A stretch of DNA of 64,000 nt. Origin: Agriotes lineatus. Taxonomy: Eukaryota > Arthropoda > Insecta > Coleoptera > Elateridae. The notes below the pieces were generated by a model, which was given only the letters and a program-made list of their open reading frames with translations, ran no database searches and had not been told where the DNA came from. The stretch spans positions 172,952,015 to 173,016,014 of the forward strand of contig OW679195.1 in the NCBI GenBank assembly GCA_940337035.1, given 5' to 3'. Of the stretch, positions 1 through 10,974 are shown one piece after another; within the stretch, counting starts at the first letter, position 1, and the number at the start of each line of letters is the position of its first letter. The position numbers were made by a program, and so were the translations under genes.

Positions 1-1104
1 TTCTCCATTGCGACCATGGTTCGTATGTTCCAACAGCCTAAGTATTTAACTTTTCTTGTATCTAATCATTCCTTTACTACACTCACCGGCACGAAAAACG
101 GAGCACTTGCATTTTTTTATTAGATTTAAAATTGTATCCCTTTGTGATGTTTTATTATATTACATTTATTATTATACATTTACTATACATGTTATAATGT
201 TAAATGTATAGTAATAAATGTAATAATAAAACATCACAAAGGGATACAATTTTAAATCTAATAAAAAAATGCAAGTGCTCCGTTTTTCGTGCCGGTGAGT
301 GTATTTGTTCCTTTCTCATCTGCATTTATGTTTAGACTTTCTTTATTCTTTCGTTTATTTGTTTCTTCTGTTATTTTCCCCGCCTTTATTCTGTATTTTC
401 TCTTGATTAAGGGGTTTGTTTTATGCTCATTTCTATTACATTCTTTATATATTTGCCAGTTCTTCAGTCTTTTTAAGACCTCTTCTGATGGAGTTTTGAT
501 TTTATCAGAGTTAAGTATTTTTGCTTCTTTTTCCGTATATTTAATTCTTTTTAGTTTATCTGCTTTTAGTATTTCCTCTTGCTTTGCATTCTCATTTGTA
601 TTATTCTTTTACCCATTTTCCTCGCCTGTCGTCATCTGTTCTTCCGTCCTTTTTGTTTCTTCTACTTGTTGATATGGTTTGGTATTTGTGATCTTTCGTA
701 GATCCTTTTTTTGAGCTGCTTCTGAGGACTTATTTGTTATATCCTTTCCTGTTTCTTTTCCTTTTTTTTCTTCTATTTTCGTGTGAGGCATTAGTATTGT
801 TTGTGCCCAGTATTGGGTTCTTTTTTTTTGGTATTGTTCCTACTGATACTGTTTGCTTGGGGGAATTTCCATTTTCCTCGTCCGTCGATCTTCCTCTCCT
901 TTTGCCCTCTTTGCCTTCCTCTGCTTCCAACGTGTCTTCCTCATCTAAATCCTCTTCTCCCTGATTTTCTGACTGTACTGTTTGATTATCTTTAGAGTAT
1001 TGTTTCTTTGCTCTAGTGTCTTCTGTCGTATCTTCTACGTAATCCTGTTCTGTTAGTTGTTCCACTGCGGAGGGTTCACCATTGACGAATAATTTATTGT
1101 ACAC
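1..1104 (-). pseudogene. Broken LINE: charged ORF1 and start of RTE-type endonuclease ORF2
   Basis: The minus strand carries a Lys/Glu-rich reading frame from 1104 leftwards. It shifts frame near 760-790, has one in-frame stop at 609-611, and is cut by a 222-bp MITE (80-301). Ignoring the MITE, the frame ends at a stop at 46-48. In another frame the last 50 bases read into a GCWNIRTM-like motif, the usual beginning of the endonuclease domain of RTE-type LINE ORF2. The layout therefore looks like an ORF1 followed by the start of ORF2, with the rest beyond the left edge. The ORF1 has no zinc knuckle that I can see. The endonuclease motif is short, so the family call is an inference. Confidence 0.5.
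80..301. mobile_element. Palindromic Tc1/mariner-type MITE with TA duplication
   Basis: The two halves are near-perfect inverted copies (arms of about 105 bp meeting near 190). The ends read CACTCACCGGCACG and CGTGCCGGTGAGTG, and TA lies immediately outside both ends (78-79 and 302-303). Removing the element and one TA leaves a continuous LINE ORF1 sequence, which supports insertion into that LINE. There is no coding capacity. Confidence 0.85.
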
Positions 1105-1508
1105 TAAATGACATTACTAATATAACCTTAAACCATCAGATGTAAAATGCCAATGTCACTTTGCTACCAACATAAATTTAATAAGAAATTATTCCACAGC
1201 CCTCTAAAGGATAAAAGTTTTCGATCATATGGTATTGTAGGCCATAGGATGAAATAAAATTTTGTATTCTACTCGTCTGGAATGCCTAATAGACACTCAA
1301 GAAAATTTACTTTTTCGTTCGTGGCTAATTCCACACTTGTACAATAAATAATTTTACTTTGGCAAATTTGATAATGAAAACTAAACAAAATCTGTATTAC
1401 CACCACATGAAAGTACCTACAACTATTATATTGCCAACTCAACAAAAATTGAGTTTGGAAGGAGTTTTGTGAGCAGATAATACAATTGAATTTATTATTG
1501 TTGCTTAG
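1105..1508. other. AT-rich stretch without recognised feature
   Basis: No coding exon or repeat was recognised. The last 20 bases form the pyrimidine-rich acceptor of the downstream exon, so this is probably intron of the flavin reductase-like gene. Confidence 0.4.
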
Positions 1509-1657
1509 ATCAGCCCGGGGCGCAGTATGAAATTAAGTACGATGCATCGCCTGCAAGAGTGGTGTCGAAGCATGACCTAGGAAAATTTTTGATCGACTGT
1601 TTGACGCAGCCTGAGCATTACGGCAAGGTCTGTGGCATTGCCACGAAGTATTCTTAA
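1509..1657 (+). CDS. Terminal exon of flavin reductase (NADPH)/biliverdin reductase B-like gene
   Basis: A consensus acceptor (TTGCTTAG) ends at 1508. From 1511 an open frame encodes about 48 residues ending in TAA at 1655-1657. It contains RVVSKHDLGKFLIDCLTQPE, which matches the C-terminus of BLVRB/flavin reductases (RVISKHDLG-x-F in the mammalian protein). Proteins of this family are cytosolic single-domain Rossmann-fold reductases that use NADPH to reduce flavins or biliverdin IX-beta. Only the last exon is here; the NADPH-binding N-terminal part must lie left of the window, since nothing matching it was seen in 1-1508. The exon begins in phase 2, with two bases completing a split Asp codon. 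It was recognised by motif, without an alignment. Confidence 0.72.
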
Positions 1658-2086
1658 GCGTCCAGAAGTGACAATGAGTGTAGAGTTAAAGTGTTTGGTA
1701 GATGTTTGATATAAATTCCAGGAACAGTCTTCCGGGTTATGGACAAAAATGGGTAAAGGATTTTATAAATTGGTACCAAGGGCAGAAATTCCAAATTTAT
1801 ATTGTATTTAAGTAGGGTTCTGACTGTGGCAGTCTAAAATTGTTAACTTTGGCGAACAAATGGATATATGTATGTATTATTGAGATGTAAGCTTTTGTAG
1901 AACATCTAGATGTCAGTTTGAAGGTATATCATTCTATGTTCAACCATGGAATGAAGTTGTTTTGCACTTTGGAGCTGTAGATTACAACAAAATTTTTAAG
2001 GACAACAAGGACAAATCGTGGTACTGTTTTTTTTAATCTGATCTCACTTTATGGTCGAATAGATGAAGTAACTTCTACCAGGTGAT
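1658..2086. other. 3' flank of the flavin reductase-like gene
   Basis: AT-rich sequence with no further gene. It probably includes the 3' UTR. No strong polyadenylation signal was identified. Confidence 0.4.
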
Positions 2087-2264
2087 TATAAATGCTTTTC
2101 CATCAAGTTCCCTTTGAAATATTTGTTGTATGAATAATATGTTGGTGGCACTGTAAGTCTATGTCAAATTCGAAGTTAGCAGGTTAGGTGTTGCGTCAGT
2201 GCCACCAACATATTATTCATACAACAAATATTTCAAAGGGAACTTGATGGAAAAGCATTTATAA
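2087..2264. mobile_element. Fold-back MITE with shared palindromic core
   Basis: Inverted arms of about 68 bp (2087-2154 and 2197-2264) match almost perfectly. The centre carries the motif AAGTCTATGTCAAATTCGA followed by AGCAGGTTAGG, which recurs at 39190, 59130, 60740, 60915, 61515 and 63680. Here the central module is present in one half only. The outer arm sequence is not shared with the 61.4- and 63.5-kb copies. Confidence 0.8.
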
Positions 2265-2606
2265 GCAACCGGTATAATCCATATCAAATGTCAAAGAAAG
2301 CAAGTTAGGTTACCACTTAAATCAAAATATAAGTCGATTAAAGACAATCAGTTGTAAGTTTCGCTCTTTTCACTCTTCTGTTTTTTTTTTCATTATAAAA
2401 AACCTTTACCTACGACAATGTGTAAAATTTAATTTGTAAAATGACTGTTTAATAACATGTTTTCATTAGTTCATGTTGTCAGTAGCAACGTATTTGGAAA
2501 TTTTTACCCACGCAAAATTACGACCGGTTGCTGGTAATTCTAATTTACATTTGAAATATTTTTTATAGTTACCGTGTTTTCTAGATTCTATCATAGATAA
2601 AATATT

Positions 2607-2727
2607 GCATGATACACATGCGTAAAGCATCTTTAGTCACTCGCGGGGCTTAAAACGCTCGGGAACTCATGTTGTGACTCAGCTCCACTCGTGTCTAAAG
2701 ACTAGCTTTACGCACTTGTATCATAAA
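2607..2727. repeat. Imperfect hairpin
   Basis: Sequences around ATGATACACATGCGTAAAGC and its partner CTTTACGCACTTGTATCAT form an inverted repeat with a GC-richer loop containing direct ACTCG steps. It resembles other short loop-rich hairpins at 13953, 22534, 29069 and 39606 in layout. Confidence 0.55.
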
Positions 2728-4111
2728 TTACTAATATAAATGAACTGACAAACCTCTCTATTTGAGATTTGTTTTTGAACACGTTTAGAAATAATTTTAA
2801 TGTGTTTATCAGTAATTTGCAGTATTTTGGTTTTATTTTAGAAATTGAGTTGAAAAAAAAATTCGTTAAATGAAACGGCATCATGTCTTGAATTTCAAAC
2901 TAAATGACGATTTAAAACTGTTTTCAGTAATTAGAAATAAAACTGTTAAAAAAGCAAGATTAATGCAGATATTAAAGGTTATTTTTTTATTGAAAACTCT
3001 TCATTCTTCGAAAAAATGTTGGTGCCAATACATAAAACGAAAAATCACTTAGTGAAAAGGAGTGGAGGCCACATACTGTCGTAACAATGCATATTTCAAG
3101 TAATTGGCTAATACGTGATTCTTAATTTCTTAAATAGAAATACTTATAATGCCAACATTTTAATATGTGAAACTTCTCTTAAATTAGACCTGATGAGACT
3201 GCACTGACATTTGTTCAATTTTAGTAATGATCGAAAAACGCTATCTGATTAGAAATACACAGACTTATCACATTTTATTTGTTGTTTTAATAGTATTATG
3301 CGTTTATTTATTTTAACTTCAAGAAAATCACTAAATGGACAGGAAAATATCCATATCTTAATAAAATTATACAAATCCTTCAAGCTGGTATCCAGATACT
3401 ATGTGAACATGCTTATATCGCTTTTATGACAGAATGCTGTGGAAAGGTGTGAAAACACATAGTTTCCTAAGCGTAACAGCAAAATCTGTACAAATGCGTC
3501 TATGAACAAAAACTTGCTGTAATCTCTTCTCCAATAACGGGACCATCGAAGAAAACCAAAAACAGTAGACTGATTTGTGTATTTATTTAATTGAAATGTG
3601 ATATGTTGCTTTAATAAATTTCATTAACGCTTAATGTCAATTCAAATATAAATTACATGGTAGTATCACATTCGTGCACACGGTGGGAAATAAAAATTGT
3701 AAATACTATCGTTAACCCAGTTTGGTGTTTCTCTTAAAAATATGCTTCGTAAGTGTTCAATAAAAAAAGGTGTCCACAGTGCAGGGACTGAATTTATTAC
3801 ACAGTTTTATTATTGTTTTGTGCTGCTGCACGTCTGTGAAATATGCCTGTTTGAAGGTTATTGTGTTTCATTGTAACATGTATGTACGTGGAGGGCATTT
3901 TCAGTATCATTTGTAATAATGGTTATTTTACAGTTATTAATTGATAGTAGTAAATGTTTGTTAAAAGTGAATGTTTCCATATAAACAAACCGTGTGTCAC
4001 TTCAAGAGTGGAAAATAAGAAAATGACCTGTTTTGCAACAGACCAATGACCAAGGCACTTTGGACCCCTAATTTTGTCAAACAGCAGCTAACGCACACAA
4101 TAAATGCTCAA
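2728..4111. other. Gene-free AT-rich stretch upstream of Naa80 3' end
   Basis: Only short random-looking frames occur (the longest is about 60-80 codons, low complexity or antisense to Naa80). No repeat family was recognised. It may hold the Naa80 3' UTR near its right end. Confidence 0.4.
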
Positions 4112-4657
4112 TCACAGGACTTTGTTCATGTATACTTTCTGGCTCTGCGTATGGTTAGGTGTGGCGGCGGGCATAGGTGGCGGAACAGGGCCTCTGTTTT
4201 CGGTTTTTGTGGCTCTACTGCTGGCGTGAGGCACAGGAGCGGTAACACAACTTCCATATATAGAAATAGGTTGGCACTTGTCGTAGCCTAATTTACTGTA
4301 AAACAGTTCTTGACCTTTGGTCGATAAATAAATGACTTGCAAGTTTAGTGCGTTCCTGCAATACTCCTCTGCCTTAACCATAAGGTACGTTCCGTATCCT
4401 TGCCCCCTCAATTTCCTGTCAATTACGACGGACTCCACGAAGCATGCGGTCGGTATGCCTGGTATAGGCGACAGCTTGCAGTGACCGACCACTCCGTTGT
4501 CTTTTATGAGGATCAGGCATGTCGGCAGTGTGTCGCAGGAACATTCGAGGCTGCGCATTCGCGCTGTCGTGCTCCTTTTCCACTCGTCATTAATCAGCTG
4601 GCAGCACTCGGCTGTGTATTCAGGGTATCGGTGCAGCGGCAGTACTGGTAAGTCCAT
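4112..4657 (-). CDS. Naa80: N-alpha-acetyltransferase 80 (actin N-terminal acetyltransferase)
   Basis: A 181-residue GNAT-fold protein. NAA80 acetylates the processed acidic N-terminus of actin in the cytosol, which influences filament elongation and cell motility. Visible evidence: LINDEWKRS near residue 21, the VVGH strand near residue 56, the acetyl-CoA loop RGQGYG (R84-G89, consensus R/Q-x-x-G-x-G/A), and FYSKLGY near residue 120, all in NAA80 order. The C-terminal 40 residues are proline-rich (PVPPPMP), as in other NAA80 proteins. The Met at 4655-4657 lies 2 bases after a good splice acceptor (CTCTTCCAG ending at 4660), so either the 5' UTR is spliced or extra N-terminal residues come from an upstream exon not identified here. 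The coding part is one exon. The gene is divergently placed from the transposon-rich region to its right. Confidence 0.88.
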   Translation of the reverse strand: MDLPVLPLHRYPEYTAECCQLINDEWKRSTTARMRSLECSCDTLPTCLILIKDNGVVGHCKLSPIPGIPTACFVESVVIDRKLRGQGYGTYLMVKAEEYCRNALNLQVIYLSTKGQELFYSKLGYDKCQPISIYGSCVTAPVPHASSRATKTENRGPVPPPMPAATPNHTQSQKVYMNKVL

Positions 4658-4661
4658 GCCT

Positions 4662-5760
4662 GGAAGAGCAGAAAGTTACTAAGTATTTTATTACAATAAA
4701 AATGTGAAGTAATCTCTGTTCACATCTTTTTGGCATGAAGGTTGGCTCTGACAGTTTTCCCAATTTAGCTGTGCAAAATTGCTTCGTTGTGTTTAAACGA
4801 GGTTTACATTTGAGGTTATGGTTACCAAATACTTTTAGGTTAGAAAATATGACAAAACACGTTCAAATGCAAAGTTGCCATATTTAAACAGAATAGAAAA
4901 TGTAACTTAGTAATTTTTATGTATGTATCCAGTTTCAGTAATTGTGTAATTAGCAACATTTTTAATTAAGTACATGGAAGGTCCTACAATACTTGAGATT
5001 TTAAATATTTCTCCACATGTACAGTTGCGGTCAATAAAAAATGGGACAACTCATATAACAGAGTTTTGTCTAATTCTGGCTGCTTGAATGTGTTCTATTA
5101 ATATGTCATATTGCAACATTGAATATTTGACGAAAGGTGAAATCGTGAAAATCGTACGACACTCATTAATGACCAATAGAAAAATTAGTTCACGAGCCGT
5201 AACAAAGACAACTAAATTTTTTGGACATTTTTGTAGTTAGACATTACTTCCTTTTAGGGTTTGTGTCGTTATGATTTTTTTACCGAATCTGCATTCGAGC
5301 ATTAATTCATATCCGGAATTTATTTTTCGTGCATTCCAACGTCTTCCACAATTAGTGCTCTTATGAGATTATATGTGAAAATAGACGTACTATCAAGGTA
5401 AGAAGTCCATCGGGCAACAATATTCTGTTCTATCAAATGACAGTAAGTTTCTTGGAGGTTATGCAGGTTATACAACAAAATAAAAATTACAGTTCTGTTC
5501 ATGTGCAACTTAACAACAAAAATGCAAGGCCACCTTTCATGCAAAAAAAAGTGAATGGATTATAAATGCTGAATTGAAAATATACACGGCAAAACACTAC
5601 TCTTTTTTTGTGTCCTTGAATTATTACATTCTTGAAATGTTGTTCTACTTTTTTGGGAACTTGTTTGTTTGTTTGCTATGGACCAAGTTCCAACCCTAGC
5701 AAAGGATCTTTTACATGCTACACATTGTAGTAACAAGGAGCCCATGGCTTTACATCCCTT
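4662..5760. other. Upstream region of Naa80, no gene seen
   Basis: AT-rich. At 5021 there is TACAGTTGCGG followed by TCAATAAAAAATGGGACA, which resembles the end of a Tc1-like element (compare 51241), but no partner end was found. A 74-codon minus frame at 5320-5544 has no recognisable family. The Naa80 promoter and 5' exon probably lie here. Confidence 0.35.
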
Positions 5761-6077
5761 CCGAATTATGGCATTCTGTAGAGATTTTCATCTGCATTTT
5801 TTTATTTTATAAAACCTCACCGGGATCAGGGATCAAACTCTCTACCCTTGGATTAGAGATGGGCGCGTGACGTGAAAACAGTCGTGTCACGTCGTGTCAC
5901 GGCGTGTCACGTCGTGAACGTGACTAATATTTGAAAATCGTGACGTGAACGTGAGTGAACGTGAGTGAAAATTTTCAAGGCGTGATTCACGTTTCACGTT
6001 AATTTCACGTTAAATATTTAGTACCGAATAAAAAACTGCAGGGTGCAGCAACTTTTAAATTCATTAAATCACAAATT

Positions 6078-6545
6078 GTGCCAAACAAGTTACATTATGT
6101 GGTTTTATTTTTGGACCCTAATTATAAATCCTTAAAGTTCATACCTTCACATAAAAGAGAAGATTATAATGCAAATAAAACTATAGATGATAATGATGAA
6201 ATACATAGCAAACGACTCAAAACTGGTACATCAGCATCAGATTCTTATCTTTCTAGACTTAGAGATAGCTCTGACGATGACACATGTAATTAGGATGATG
6301 TCGAAACAGAACTAAATTAGTATGTTAAATTAAAATTCGGAAATGTAGATGGCATTTTAGGATTTTGGAAAAACAGTGTAAATACGCCACTGTTACAAAA
6401 ACTTGAGAAATTTTAAACATACCGGGAAGTTCCGCTACAAGCGAAAGAGTATTTTCTACAGCTTGGCGAATTTTAGAAGAGCGCAGAATTCGACTTAACG
6501 CTGAAAATGTTGATTTCATGTTATTTCAACATTTTAATCTTTAGA
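6078..6545 (+). pseudogene. hAT transposase C-terminal remnant
   Basis: The first frame (from 6078) contains LFLDPNYKSLKF, like the conserved region before the hAT dimerisation domain. After stops and a frameshift, the frame from 6416 reads NIPGSSATSERVFSTAWRIL, then RRIRLNAENVDFMLFQ, ending TAG at 6543-6545. This is the typical hAT C-terminal dimerisation signature. The catalytic N-terminal and middle parts are missing, so the protein is not functional. The last coding segment is followed by imperfect reiterations (see 6490-6830). Confidence 0.85.
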
Positions 6546-6830
6546 TATATGTAGATGAACTTATTATTCTAATAAAAATAATGGTTTGTTTTTTATACTC
6601 GGTTAACGCTGAAAATGTTAATTACGTTTTATTATTAAACCAAAAATGTATTGTGTAGATGTGTAGATGAACCTATTTTTAGAAAAGTACCTAATGTTTT
6701 TTTTTGTATACTCGACTTAACACTGAAAATGTTGATTACGTTTTATTTTTAAACTTATTATTCTAATAAAAGTAATGTTTTTTTTGTATACTCGCCTTAA
6801 CGCTGAAAATGTTGATCCTTGTACGTAAAA
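6490..6830 (+). repeat. Degenerate tandem reiteration of hAT coding tail
   Basis: The phrase CTTAACGCTGAAAATGTTGA, or a close variant, occurs at about 6494, 6603, 6717 and 6797. Each is followed by GTTTTATT- and TCTAATAAAA-like sequence, giving roughly 80-115-bp imperfect units. The transposase C-terminal end has been duplicated several times. Confidence 0.7.
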
Positions 6831-7680
6831 GTACTTTTAAACCTACGAATTAAAAGTGTTGCCTAGCAACATATACCTTCTGTACTCATACCAATAAAGA
6901 AAACGTCAATTCCAATGACAGCTTTTAGTACTAAAAGTAATGTCTTTGAAGACAGCTGCAAGAAATATTTTTGCGAGAAATCAGTATTTATCCCTTGTCG
7001 GAGTTATTGTAGTAAATTTTCATTTTTTTTCTCTTTATGTCAACTATTCTGATTGCAACATATCACGTAAATTATGGCAGGTGCAAAACATATTTTTAGT
7101 TCTCTTTAGGGTTTTTTCATTGGTTTTAAATTTGAACATTCTGTTCTATCTGAATTTAAATTTTGAAATAAAGGCTACGTGTCACGTCGTGAGTGGCGTG
7201 TCACGCCGTGAACGTGAGTGAACGTGAGCGTGAACGTGCGTGAACGTGACTGTTTAAAGCCAGCGTGAAACGTGCGTGACGTGAGCGAAAAATCACTCAC
7301 GCGCCCATCTCTACCTTGGATCAATAGCCAGAATGCTTAATCACCGAGCTACTGACCTCCGCTGAGTACCTACTTGATTAGAAGCTATTTTTAAATTATC
7401 AGTGATGATCATGTAAGGAAATTCTAATTTTCAATACAACACAATTAATAACCACATAACTATAATAGGTTCACACCTTCTTTACAACACTTTAAAAGCA
7501 CTTTCCAACACTTAAGCAAATGTTACAATTATCTTTATGTAATTCCAGCTAGCTTTTTGCACTTATTTTTTTTTAAACCTTTATTGCTAATTTACAATCT
7601 ACACTATATACAGAGTAATTAGTATAACATAATATGAGGCGTCTTGAGTCAGGGACCGTCCATCAACGGTTCTCTGGAAT

Positions 7681-10348
7681 TTACAAAGTAAGGTCTTCAG
7701 GCCAGAGCCGCTTAAGTCGTCTATTCTCTAGTGGTTGGGTGAATAAGTCTTCTATAAGTTGGTTGCCATGAGTGGCATTACGATCTTTGTATTTGATTGC
7801 AGCTGATCTGATTACATCTTTAACAAAAGGGATGTTAAGGTCTGTATGTATGGTTAAATTGGAGATGTACCATGGAGCATTGATAATCGTCCGAAGAGTT
7901 TTGGACTGAAATGTTTGGAGGATCTTGGTATTAGAGGGTTTGGTACAACCCCACAGCTCAATCCCGTAAGTCCAAATCGGCTTAAGTATGATTTTATATA
8001 GGAGCAATTTAGTTTCAGGTGATAACTGCGATCTTCTGTTAAGGAGCCAGTTCATATTCTTAAGCTTTAAATCAAGTTGACGTTTCTTAGCTTTAATATG
8101 AGCTTTCCACGTAAGTTTTGCATCGAGGTGGAGTCCAAGGTATTTTATTTCATCTTGTATAGGTATGGGATTGTTATTAATTGTGAGTTGGGGGCTGATC
8201 GTTCTTCTTGTTGTAAATGAAATTTGCGCCGATTTGTTTGCGTTAACACTAATTTTCCACCGGTTGAGCCAGGTTTGGAGAAGGTTAAGATGATTTTGAA
8301 GTTTTTGAGATGCAATAACAGGGTTCAAGTCCGAACACATAATGGCAGTATCGTCCGCAAAGGTTGCTATAAGCGTCTCATTTGACAGCGGTACATCAGC
8401 TGTGAATAGTAGATATAAAAACGGTCCAAGAACGCTGCCTTGAGGGACCCCTGCTCGTATCAATTGATAAGAGGAGACGGCATCACCATATTTGACCAGG
8501 AAAAGCCGATCTTCAAGGTAGGACTTGAGGAGTAAATAGAATCGGTCAATCAGTTGTTTTTTAATCTTATATAAGAGCCCATTGTGCCAAACCTTATCAA
8601 ATGCTTGTTGCACATCAAGGAGTACAGTAGCACATACCTCTTTTTGTTCAAAGCTTACCTTGATTTTATTTACCAATCTGTGGCATTGTTGGATAGTGGA
8701 ATGGTTTTGTCTAAATCCGAATTGGTGGTCTGGAAATAGAGTATCTGCAGGGGTGATTTCAAAAATTCTGTCCAGGAGAAGTCTTTCAAAGACTTTAGAT
8801 AAAAGAGGCGACAGGCTGATTGGTCTATAGGAACTGGCTTCTGTAGGAGGTTTACCGGGTTTTGCCACCATGACTATTTGAGCAAATTTCCACTGTAAGG
8901 GGAAGTAGCATAGTCGCAACATGCTATTAAATATTGTCGTTAACAGAACCACAGCTTTACGAGGAAGGTTTTTTAATACTTCGCCAACGATTAGATCGTA
9001 ACCGGGTACTTTGTGTGAGTTTAGGTAACGTATTTTTTTCCGGATTTCTGTAGGAGTAAAAGCTCTTATTGGAGGGGATAATTGGCATGGGGCATTAAGA
9101 TAGTCTTGCACTTCATTATCATAGTTGTTATTATTAGAATGTGTGGTAAATATGTCAGCAATATGTTCTGCGAATAAATTTGCTTTTTCAGTGTCTGAAC
9201 GTGCCCAGCTACGATCAAGCTTCCTGATTGGAGATACAGCAACAATCGGCCTTTTGAGTTTTTTTGTGGCTTTCCATAGCGAATGATCATCTGCAGACAG
9301 GTTAGTTATATAAGTTTGGAAGGATTCGTTTCGAGATTCTCTGATGGCTGAGCGTAGGTTGTGGGTTAACCGATTAAGATAGGTTTTATCTAGCGGGTTT
9401 CTAGAATTTTGCCATCGACGTCGGGCAATGCGTTTTTCTTTAACAAGTTCCTTAATATGAAGAGGAAGGTTATATGTGTCCGAAACTACCTTGTTTCTGA
9501 CTGGTGTGGCTATCCAAGAAGCATCCTGAATAAGGCCTATTATATACTGTACCGCTTCTTCAACTTCCTGAGGTTCTTTTAGACGAAAATCAAGCCTGAT
9601 GTTTTGAGTGATATGATATTTGAATAATTCCCAGTCTGTGTTTTTTGTGCAAAGTCGAAGTGAAGGATTTTTCCAGATTATTCCAGTACTTAGGGTAATT
9701 ATGATCGGGCTGTGATCTGAGCTTAGATCTGAACAAGGTTCAATTGCTGCATTTAGTTCATGTATACCTTTAATTATAGCAAAATCTAGTAAATCGGGTA
9801 TTTTATTCACATCGCTGGGCCAATAAGTTGGTTCGCCGGTTGTTAGATAATTTAGATTGTTGTCTTGAATGATTTTTAAGAGGTTTCGACCTTTGGTTGT
9901 AGTTAGTCTAGCTACCCAGGAAGTATTCTTAGCGTTCCAGTCGCCAGCTACCAGGAATTTTGATCCAAGTTGAAGTACGAAATCTTTATATTCATCACAA
10001 GAAATGGTATGTCTAGGCGGACTATAAATTGCAGCGATTGTGATAGGTAATGGCAGAGCTTCAAGTTTAAGTATTGCACTTTGTATTTTGTTAGTTACAT
10101 ACGGTTGTAAGATGTAATGCTTTAAGCTTGACTTAATGATTATGGCTGATCCTGCATGAGCAGTGCCGTCCGGATGGTTTGCGTAGTAAAGGTTGTAGTA
10201 AGGTATTTTGATTGTCGTTCTTTCAGTTGCATGACTTTCGGATATTAGAAGTATGTCAATTTTGTTTATTTGTAAGAATGCAAGAATCTAGAACATGGTT
10301 AAGTATCCCGTTTGCATTCCATGCCGCAATTCTTAGTGATGTAGCCAT
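7681..10348 (-). pseudogene. Jockey LINE ORF2: AP endonuclease and reverse transcriptase, one frameshift
   Basis: From ATG at 10346-10348 the frame starts with RIAAWNANG (endonuclease N-terminus). A single-base frameshift occurs around 10283-10292. From there the frame is open to the TAA at 7681: GDWNAKNTSW and SSDHSPI are endonuclease motifs, and YRPISLSPLLSKVFERLL, LLDVQQAFDKVWHNGL, AGVPQGSVLGP and FADD are reverse transcriptase motifs, with FADD carrying the catalytic Asp pair. The part left of the frameshift has 709 codons from its first Met and needs no further correction, so the copy is fairly young. The product would nick target DNA and copy its own RNA in the nucleus. As it stands it is one frameshift from intact and lacks a full ORF1. 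Confidence 0.9.
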
Positions 10349-10974
10349 TATTTTGTTATTTTATTAATGACGGTTGTAAGTATGGACAGTATCATGCTAT
10401 TCTGATTAAGGAGTTGAGAAAACAGATTTTTGAATTCGTTTAAGAAATTTGACAGTTTGTCAGTTATGTCGATATTGTTTGAATTATTTGTTGGAGGGAC
10501 TGGTAGGCCAGATGCTACCTGAGCATAACTTATTGAGTTTTGGGTTAAATTACGGTTAGCTTGCTGATTTTGAGGGTTGCGATGTTGCGTCAATGGGATA
10601 TGTCTGACTGGTGCCCTTGGATTATTTTTGTTTCGAAGATTGATTAAGTCGCGATAAGCTGTGCAGCCTTTATAATTTGCTGGGTGATTGCCGGTACAAA
10701 GTGCACATGTTGCTGGTGTTGTTCTGTTTTTTTGTGCATGATTTGGTGTCGTGGGATCCGCCGCATTTAACGCATCTGAATGGCTTTGAGCAATACTTTT
10801 TGGAATGGCCATAGCATTGGCATCGTGTACATTGAACGATGTCTGTTTTGGTTCTAGGTGGTTCAACTCTGATCTTACAATGTTGTAGGAATTCCAATTT
10901 AAAAATTTCCTTGTTATTTTGCTGGGGCTCTAAATCAACAAAAAACATTGGAAGGGGTGACTTGCTGACTTGCA
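10348..10974 (-). pseudogene. Jockey LINE ORF1 (gag-like), zinc knuckles, truncated and frameshifted
   Basis: Two overlapping minus frames together encode FFVDLEPQQNN near the start, then CTRCQCYGHSKKYC (CCHC knuckle), CVKCGGSHDTKSC and CALCTGNHPANYKGC, followed by an Asn/Gln-rich tail with a heptad-like end (LNEFKNLFSQLL). The frame switch falls near 10725, between knuckles two and three. ORF1 proteins of Jockey elements bind the element RNA. The N-terminal half is absent; the first 20 residues of the longest frame come from adjoining R680 sequence. Confidence 0.85.

Larger units (their letters stand above)
5854..7313 (+). mobile_element. hAT DNA transposon, 8-bp target duplication CCTTGGAT
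   Basis: The terminal inverted repeats begin TAGAGATGGGCGCGTGA and end CGCGCCCATCTCTA. Exact 8-bp direct repeats CCTTGGAT flank the element (5846-5853 and 7314-7321), as expected of hAT transposition. Both subterminal regions are filled with short CGTGA/TCACG repeats (about 5870-6010 and 7190-7300), candidate transposase-binding sites. The 1460-bp length and broken coding region make this copy non-autonomous. Confidence 0.93.
5770..7360 (-). mobile_element. tRNA-derived SINE split by a hAT insertion
   Basis: Read on the minus strand from 7360, the sequence starts GGAGGTCAGTAGCTCGGTGA, a tRNA-like head with an A-box (TAGCTCGGTGATTAAGC). After skipping 5854-7313 and one copy of the 8-bp duplication, it continues into GAGAGTTTGATCCC (complement of 5829-5842), a degenerate B-box. 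The two halves sit on either side of the hAT and join without loss. The body runs into an AT-rich tail whose end was not fixed. This could be a decayed tRNA gene, but the mismatched stems favour a SINE. Confidence 0.65.
7561..10974 (-). mobile_element. Jockey-clade LINE, 5' truncated
   Basis: On the minus strand the element holds a partial ORF1 with zinc knuckles, then ORF2 with endonuclease and reverse transcriptase, a 100-bp 3' UTR, and a poly(A) tail seen as a T-run near 7568-7574. ORF1 stop and ORF2 start overlap as TAATG (10346-10350). The 5' end abuts R680 sequence at about 10975, so the N-terminal part of ORF1 is missing. No target-site duplication was found. Confidence 0.9.

Noticed and set aside
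289..672. 127-codon plus frame, hydrophobic, looks like a membrane protein
   Set aside because: Antisense of the Lys/Glu-rich LINE ORF1; Phe/Ser-rich composition is simply the complement of Lys/Glu codons.
4400..4682. Two plus frames across Naa80
   Set aside because: They lie antisense to the conserved acetyltransferase domain and match nothing.
5021..5060. Tc1-like end TACAGTTGCGG
   Set aside because: No inverted partner or TA-bounded second end found nearby; a chance match or a solo end.
5829..5842. B-box-like sequence suggesting a tRNA gene
   Set aside because: Head and B-box are on either side of a hAT element, and the acceptor and other stems do not pair well; a SINE is more likely.
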